From positions 1 to 9,091 of the forward strand of contig DAHUZG010000152.1 of the NCBI GenBank assembly GCA_027306715.1: DNA of 9,091 nt, given 5' to 3'. Numbering within the stretch: position 1 is the first letter of the stretch; the number at the start of each line of letters is the position of its first letter. This document shows positions 5,646 through 9,091 of this stretch, one piece after another. Origin of the DNA: Acidimicrobiaceae bacterium. Its GTDB lineage: Bacteria > Actinomycetota > Acidimicrobiia > Acidimicrobiales > Bog-793. The position numbers and the translations under genes are program-made. The notes under the pieces are model-generated. The model ran no database searches, was not told the DNA's origin, and saw only the letters and a list, made by a program, of their open reading frames with translations.

Positions 5646-6478
5646 TCCCCGCCGCCTTCGAGTACCGCCGTGTCGGCTCGGTCGCGGAGGCGATCGCCGC
5701 CCTCTCTGCTGACGAGGACGCCAAGCTGCTGGCCGGCGGCCACTCGCTGCTGCCGCTCATGAAGCTGCGCCTCGCCGTGCCGTCGCTGCTGATCGACCTC
5801 GGCGGGGTGCCCTCGCTGTCCTATGTCCGCGACGGCGGCGACCATCTCGCCATCGGCGCCCTCACCCGCCACTGCGACGTCGAGCGCTCGGATCTCGTCC
5901 GCCGCTCCGCCCCGTTGCTCGCCTATGTCGCCGGGCAGGTCGGCGACCCGCAGGTGCGCCACCGCGGCACGATCGGCGGCTCGATCGCCCACGGCGACCC
6001 GGCGTCGGACCTGCCGGCGGCGGTGCTCGCCCTCGAGGCGACGCTCGTCGTCGAGGGCCCCGACGGTGAGCGGACGATCCCGGCCGGCGAGCTCTTCCTC
6101 GGCTTCCTCGAGACGTCGCTCCGGCCGGGAGAGGTGCTCACCGAGATCCGCGTCCCGCGCTCGCCCGGCGGCTGGTCGTTCCAGAAGTTCAACCGCCGTG
6201 CCCAGGACTGGGCGATCGTCGGGGCGGTGATCGCCACCGCGCCCTCCGGGCGGCCCAACGTCGCGCTCGTCAACATGGCGGCGACGCCGGTGCGCGCCGC
6301 GGCCACAGAGTCGGCACTCGCCGCCGGCGCCGGCACCGAGGAGGCGGCGCGTCTCGCCGCCGACGGCCTTGAGCCGCCGAGCGATCTCAACGCCTCGCCC
6401 GAGTACCGTCGCCACCTGGCGAGCGTCCTCGTCCGCCGCGGGCTCGAGGAAGCGGCGGCGCGAGACGGGGCCGCTTGA
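5642..6478 (+). CDS. FAD-binding subunit of the molybdenum hydroxylase, CoxM-like
   Basis: A 278-residue medium subunit, typical family length, that passes electrons from the Fe-S clusters to FAD and on to an acceptor. FAD contacts are visible as A31-G-G-H-S-L-L-P-L-M-K-L-R43 and T110-I-G-G-S-I-A-H-G-D-P-A-S-D123, both classic for this vanillyl-alcohol-oxidase-type FAD domain. The C-terminal CO dehydrogenase flavoprotein domain (about 175-275) includes 'FQKFNRRAQDWAIVGAV'. The start ATG overlaps the previous stop. A longer open frame upstream lies inside the 2Fe-2S gene and has no family similarity. Its own stop TGA overlaps the TTG start of the next gene by 4 nt, so the operon is translationally coupled here too. 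Confidence 0.94.
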   Translation: MIPAAFEYRRVGSVAEAIAALSADEDAKLLAGGHSLLPLMKLRLAVPSLLIDLGGVPSLSYVRDGGDHLAIGALTRHCDVERSDLVRRSAPLLAYVAGQVGDPQVRHRGTIGGSIAHGDPASDLPAAVLALEATLVVEGPDGERTIPAGELFLGFLETSLRPGEVLTEIRVPRSPGGWSFQKFNRRAQDWAIVGAVIATAPSGRPNVALVNMAATPVRAAATESALAAGAGTEEAARLAADGLEPPSDLNASPEYRRHLASVLVRRGLEEAAARDGAA

Positions 6479-7428
6479 GCGACCCGACGGCCGCCCCGTC
6501 GAGCCCCCCGGCGAGCCCCCCGTCGAGCCCCGAGGAGGTCGCCGCCGCCCTCTCGGCCCATGGCTACCTTGCCGACGAGGGCCTCGCCACCGTCGTCTTC
6601 CTCGCCCTCGTGCTGCGCCGGCCGCTGCTTCTCGAAGGGGAGGCCGGAGTCGGCAAGACCGAGGTCGCCAAGGTGCTCAGCCGCTGGACCGGCGGTGAGC
6701 TGCTGCGCCTGCAGTGCGACGAGGGGATCGACGCCGCGCAGGCCGTCTACGAGTGGGACTACAGCCGCCAGCTGCTCCACCTGCGTGCCGCCGAGGCGGC
6801 GGCGGGCACCGCTGGCGGAGGGGTCTCGGCCTCGATCGAGGACGAGCTCTACTCGCCGCGCTTCCTCGTCCGCCGGCCGCTGCTGGCTGCGGTCAGCGCC
6901 GGCATCGAGGTGCCGCCCCCGGTGCTGCTCGTCGACGAGGTCGACCGTGCAGACGACGAGTTCGAAGCTTTCCTGCTCGAGGTGCTCTCGGACTACACCG
7001 TCACCGTCCCCGAGCTCGGGACCTTCACCGCGGCCGTGCCGCCGATCGCCGTCATCACCTCGAACCGCACCCGCGACCTGCACGACGCCTTGAAGCGCCG
7101 CTGCCTCTACCACTGGGTCGAGCACCCGAGCTTCGAGCGAGAGGTGGAGATCGTCACCTTGAAGGCACCGAGCGCCGGCCCGGCGCTCGCCCGCCAGGTC
7201 GCCGCCGCCGTCGAGCGGCTGCGCCAGATGAGCCTCTACAAGCCGCCGGGGGTGGCCGAGTCGATCGACTGGGCGGAGGCCCTCGCCGCCCTCGGCCGCT
7301 CGAGCATCGACGAGGCGAGCGTGGAGCGCACCCTCGGCAGCGTGCTCAAGTACCGCGAGGACCTCGAACGGGTCCGCCGGGCGGGGATCTGCGAGCTTGT
7401 CACCGCCGCCGCCCGCCGGGCGGGATGA
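6475..7428 (+). CDS. MoxR-family AAA+ ATPase, CoxD-like
   Basis: A 317-residue AAA+ ATPase. Walker A is G55-E-A-G-V-G-K61-T62, Walker B is L151-L-V-D154-E155, sensor 1 is around T195-S-N197, and 'ALKRRC' (205-210) holds the likely arginine finger. In carboxydotrophs CoxD is a membrane-associated ATPase that helps mature the Mo active site, working with CoxE. The same partnership is expected here because the coxE-like gene overlaps this one. The start is TTG 6475 within TTGA, overlapping the previous stop. No in-frame ATG or GTG is available before Walker A, so TTG is chosen, but no good Shine-Dalgarno site is seen and coupling is assumed. The N-terminus (about 8-19) is a Pro/Ser-rich stretch made by a 12-bp repeat. 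It is probably disordered and is not part of the family fold. Confidence 0.9.
   Translation: MSDPTAAPSSPPASPPSSPEEVAAALSAHGYLADEGLATVVFLALVLRRPLLLEGEAGVGKTEVAKVLSRWTGGELLRLQCDEGIDAAQAVYEWDYSRQLLHLRAAEAAAGTAGGGVSASIEDELYSPRFLVRRPLLAAVSAGIEVPPPVLLVDEVDRADDEFEAFLLEVLSDYTVTVPELGTFTAAVPPIAVITSNRTRDLHDALKRRCLYHWVEHPSFEREVEIVTLKAPSAGPALARQVAAAVERLRQMSLYKPPGVAESIDWAEALAALGRSSIDEASVERTLGSVLKYREDLERVRRAGICELVTAAARRAG
6496..6531 (+). repeat. Three-copy in-frame 12-bp tandem repeat at the 5' end of the AAA+ ATPase gene
   Basis: CCGTCGAGCCCC occurs at 6496-6507 and 6520-6531, with CCGGCGAGCCCC (one change) between. It encodes the Ser/Pro-rich N-terminal tail ahead of the ATPase domain and keeps the frame whatever the copy number. 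Confidence 0.93.
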
Positions 7429-8552
7429 CCCCGGCGACGCCGCTCGAGCAGCCCGAGCGGCTGGCAGTCGGCTTCGCCGCAGCGCTTCGCCGCCAGGGCC
7501 TCGCCGTCTCGACCGCCAGCGCTCTGGCCTACGCCTCGGCGCTGGCGGCCGTCGGGCTCACCCGGCGCCACGACGTCTACTGGGCCGGACGGGCGACCCT
7601 TGTCCAGCGCCCGGAGGATGCGGCGGTCTACGACCAGGTCTTCGCCGCCTTCTGGGAAGGATCGGCGACGGGCCGTGCCCGGGTCGTGCTCGAGCCGGAG
7701 CCGGTGGTCATCGCCCTCGACAGCGAGGAGGAGCCGGGCGCCGAGGAGCCTGAGGAGGTCGAGGACAGCGGCCAGGTGCTTCAGCTCCACTACAGCCCGG
7801 CCGAGGTGCTCGCCGGCAAGGACTTCGCCGCCTGCACTCCCGAGGAGCTGGCCGAGCTGGCTCGGCTCATCGCCGCGCTGCGCGTCACCGGCCCGATGCG
7901 GCCGAGCCGCCGCCCGCGGCCCTCGCCGTCGCGGGGCCGGCGCCCGGACCTGCGGCGCACGGTGCGGCGGTCGCTGCGCACCGGCGGCGAGCCGGTGCGG
8001 CGTGCCTGGCTCGTCCCCGGCGAGTCGCCACGGCGCCTCGTGCTGCTGCTCGACGTGAGCGGGTCGATGGAGGCCTACGCCCGGGCGATGGTCCGTTTCG
8101 CCCACGCTGCGGTGAGCGCCCGCCGCCGTGTCGAGGTGTTCGCCGTCGGCACCCGCCTCACCCGCCTCACCCGCCAGCTCGCCGGCCACGACCCCGACGC
8201 CGCCGTCGCCGCCGCCGCCGAGGTCGTCGCCGACTGGTCGGGCGGGACGCGCCTCGGCGAGGTGCTGCGGGAGTTCAACGACCGCTGGGGGGTGCCCGGA
8301 CTGGCGCGCGGGGCGGTGGTCGTGATCCTCTCCGACGGCTGGGACCGCGGGGCCCCCGAGCTGCTCGGGGGCGAGATGGAGCGATTGCGCCGCATCGCCC
8401 GGCGGGTGATCTGGGTCAACCCGCTCAAGGCGACGCCGGGCTACGAGCCGCTGGCGCGAGGCATCGCCGCGGCGCTGCCGCACGTCGACGAATTCCTCGA
8501 CGGCCACTGCCTCGCCTCGCTCGAGGTCCTCGCCGGCGCCGTCAGCCGATAG
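7425..8552 (+). CDS. VWA domain protein, CoxE-like
   Basis: A 375-residue protein of the CoxE/VWA family, the usual partner of the MoxR-type ATPase encoded just upstream. The C-terminal von Willebrand factor A domain has a complete metal-ion-dependent adhesion site: D210-V-S212-G-S214, T275 in 'SGGTRLGE', and D304 in 'LSDGWDRG'. The conserved ending 'VIWVNPLKATPGYEPLARGIAAALPHVDEFLDGH' is characteristic of CoxE. The N-terminal region (1-95) is helical. A very acidic stretch (S100 to D114, nine Glu) and an Arg/Pro-rich segment (about 160-195) lie between it and the VWA domain. The ATG overlaps the preceding stop (ATGA at 7425-7428). The role is inferred to be assisting sulfuration or cofactor insertion of the hydroxylase. 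Confidence 0.92.
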   Translation: MTPATPLEQPERLAVGFAAALRRQGLAVSTASALAYASALAAVGLTRRHDVYWAGRATLVQRPEDAAVYDQVFAAFWEGSATGRARVVLEPEPVVIALDSEEEPGAEEPEEVEDSGQVLQLHYSPAEVLAGKDFAACTPEELAELARLIAALRVTGPMRPSRRPRPSPSRGRRPDLRRTVRRSLRTGGEPVRRAWLVPGESPRRLVLLLDVSGSMEAYARAMVRFAHAAVSARRRVEVFAVGTRLTRLTRQLAGHDPDAAVAAAAEVVADWSGGTRLGEVLREFNDRWGVPGLARGAVVVILSDGWDRGAPELLGGEMERLRRIARRVIWVNPLKATPGYEPLARGIAAALPHVDEFLDGHCLASLEVLAGAVSR

Positions 8553-8553
8553 A

Positions 8554-8595
8554 CCGGTGAGAGCGTGCCGGTGAGAGCGTGCTGGTGGGAGCGGG
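8554..8595 (+). repeat. Three-copy 14-bp tandem repeat between coxE-like and xdhC-like genes
   Basis: CCGGTGAGAGCGTG occurs twice exactly (8554-8567, 8568-8581), then CTGGTGGGAGCGGG (8582-8595, three changes). It starts right after the stop of the VWA gene. The units contain GGTGAG/GGTGGGAG purine runs but no start codon at a useful distance. It could be a binding site for a regulator or simply repeat slippage. Confidence 0.85.
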
Positions 8596-8624
8596 ACGGA
8601 AAGCGAGAGGGTGACGGAGAGGCG

Positions 8625-8645
8625 ATGACGGTGGTGCAGCGGTGA
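8625..8645 (+). CDS. Six-codon mini-ORF coupled to the xdhC-like gene
   Basis: ATG 8625 is preceded at 5 nt by GGAG (8616-8619). It encodes only MTVVQR before TGA 8643-8645, which overlaps the GTG start of the next gene (GTGA at 8642-8645). The next gene has no Shine-Dalgarno site of its own at normal distance. The mini-ORF may therefore load ribosomes that re-initiate on GTG 8642. The peptide itself is unlikely to matter. Confidence 0.4.
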   Translation: MTVVQR

Positions 8646-9091
8646 GGGAGATCGTCGCCGACATCGCGCGCTGGCGGGCCGCCGGCAAGCAGGTCGCCGT
8701 GGCGCGCGTCGTCGGCGTGCAGGGCTCGGGCCCGCGCGGCCCGGGGGCGGCGATGGCGGTCAACGACGACGGCGAGGTCGCCGGCTCGGTCTCGGGCGGG
8801 TGCGTCGAGGCGGCGGTCGTCGGCGAGGCGCTCGAGATCCTCGCCCTCGCCGGCGGGGCGCGCCGGCGCAGCTTCGGCTACTCCGACGACCAGGCCTTCG
8901 CCGTGGGGCTCACCTGCGGGGGCACCGTCCACCTGCTCATCGAGCCCGGGCCGCCGGCCTGGTACGAGCCGCTCCGGGCGGCTCTGGCGGCGAGCGTGCC
9001 GGTGGCGCTGGCGAGCGTCGTCGAGCTCGGACCGGTCGAGGAGGACTCCGACGGGGCGCCGGCCGGCGAGCCCGGCGGGCTCGGGGCGAGC
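8642..9091 (+). CDS. XdhC/CoxI-family molybdenum hydroxylase maturation factor (3'-truncated)
   Basis: An open frame of 150 codons runs from GTG 8642 to the right edge without a stop. The start is forced by an in-frame TGA at 8612-8614, and no ATG or GTG lies between. The XdhC N-terminal domain is clear: 'GSGPRGPGAAMAV', 'GEVAGSVSGGC54VE', and 'GLTC92GGTVHLLIE'. XdhC-type proteins bind the molybdenum cofactor, promote its sulfuration and deliver it to the apoenzyme. This fits its place after the hydroxylase subunits and CoxD/CoxE. The visible part ends in a Gly/Pro/acidic-rich stretch (about 128-150); the C-terminal Rossmann-like XdhC domain would lie beyond the window. Third codon positions are nearly all G or C. 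Confidence 0.88.
   Translation, partial: MREIVADIARWRAAGKQVAVARVVGVQGSGPRGPGAAMAVNDDGEVAGSVSGGCVEAAVVGEALEILALAGGARRRSFGYSDDQAFAVGLTCGGTVHLLIEPGPPAWYEPLRAALAASVPVALASVVELGPVEEDSDGAPAGEPGGLGAS

Noticed and set aside
8151..8177. Three 9-bp repeats (ACCCGCCTC) in the VWA gene
   Set aside because: They encode TRLTRLTRQ, which corresponds to a conserved CoxE family segment ('GTRLTRxTR'). Selection on the protein explains it better than repeat expansion.
1..9091. CRISPR arrays, tRNA or rRNA genes, insertion sequences, attachment sites
   Set aside because: No spaced palindromic repeats, no cloverleaf or rRNA-like stretch, no transposase or terminal inverted repeats were seen on either strand.

Overview
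The window is very GC-rich and every gene that can be supported lies on the + strand. Codon third positions are almost all G or C, and GTG and TTG starts occur beside ATG. Shine-Dalgarno sites, 4-nt stop/start overlaps and apparently leaderless promoters (TTGACC, 17 bp, TAGCGT, then GTG) are mixed. Together this points to a high-GC actinobacterium; a deep-branching class such as Acidimicrobiia or Thermoleophilia is a guess from style, not shown by a marker gene.

Layout: (1) 1-103 is the tail of an upstream gene, possibly an Lrp/AsnC-type regulator. Ten bases later comes a flavin reductase-like protein (113-691) carrying an in-frame five-copy 12-bp repeat. (2) A promoter at 688-716, a questionable 49-codon leader ORF (726-875), then a CocE/NonD-type alpha/beta hydrolase (865-2556). 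(3) A second copy of the same promoter at 2655-2683 drives a molybdenum hydroxylase operon: large Mo-binding subunit (2693-4996, starting at the leaderless GTG), 2Fe-2S subunit (5124-5645), FAD subunit (5642-6478), MoxR-type AAA+ ATPase CoxD (6475-7428), VWA protein CoxE (7425-8552), and an XdhC/CoxI-type maturation factor (8642 to the right edge, incomplete).

The large subunit has AYRGAGR where true CO dehydrogenase has a Cys-containing loop. It is therefore a form II (CoxL-like) hydroxylase of unknown substrate, not a demonstrable CO dehydrogenase. CoxD, CoxE and XdhC are the expected maturation set for inserting the sulfurated molybdenum cofactor. The hydrolase shares a nearly identical promoter with the hydroxylase operon, so the two units are probably co-expressed. 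A reasonable inference is a catabolic module in which the hydrolase releases an acid, alcohol or amine that the Mo enzyme then hydroxylates. The flavin reductase could feed FMNH2 to an oxygenase not in view.

The most notable signals outside the genes are the duplicated promoter block (38 of 45 bases identical), the leader ORF overlapping the hydrolase start, a 6-codon mini-ORF coupled to xdhC, and a recurring habit of in-frame 12-bp tandem repeats in three different genes. No RNA genes, CRISPR arrays, insertion sequences or convincing intrinsic terminators were seen.
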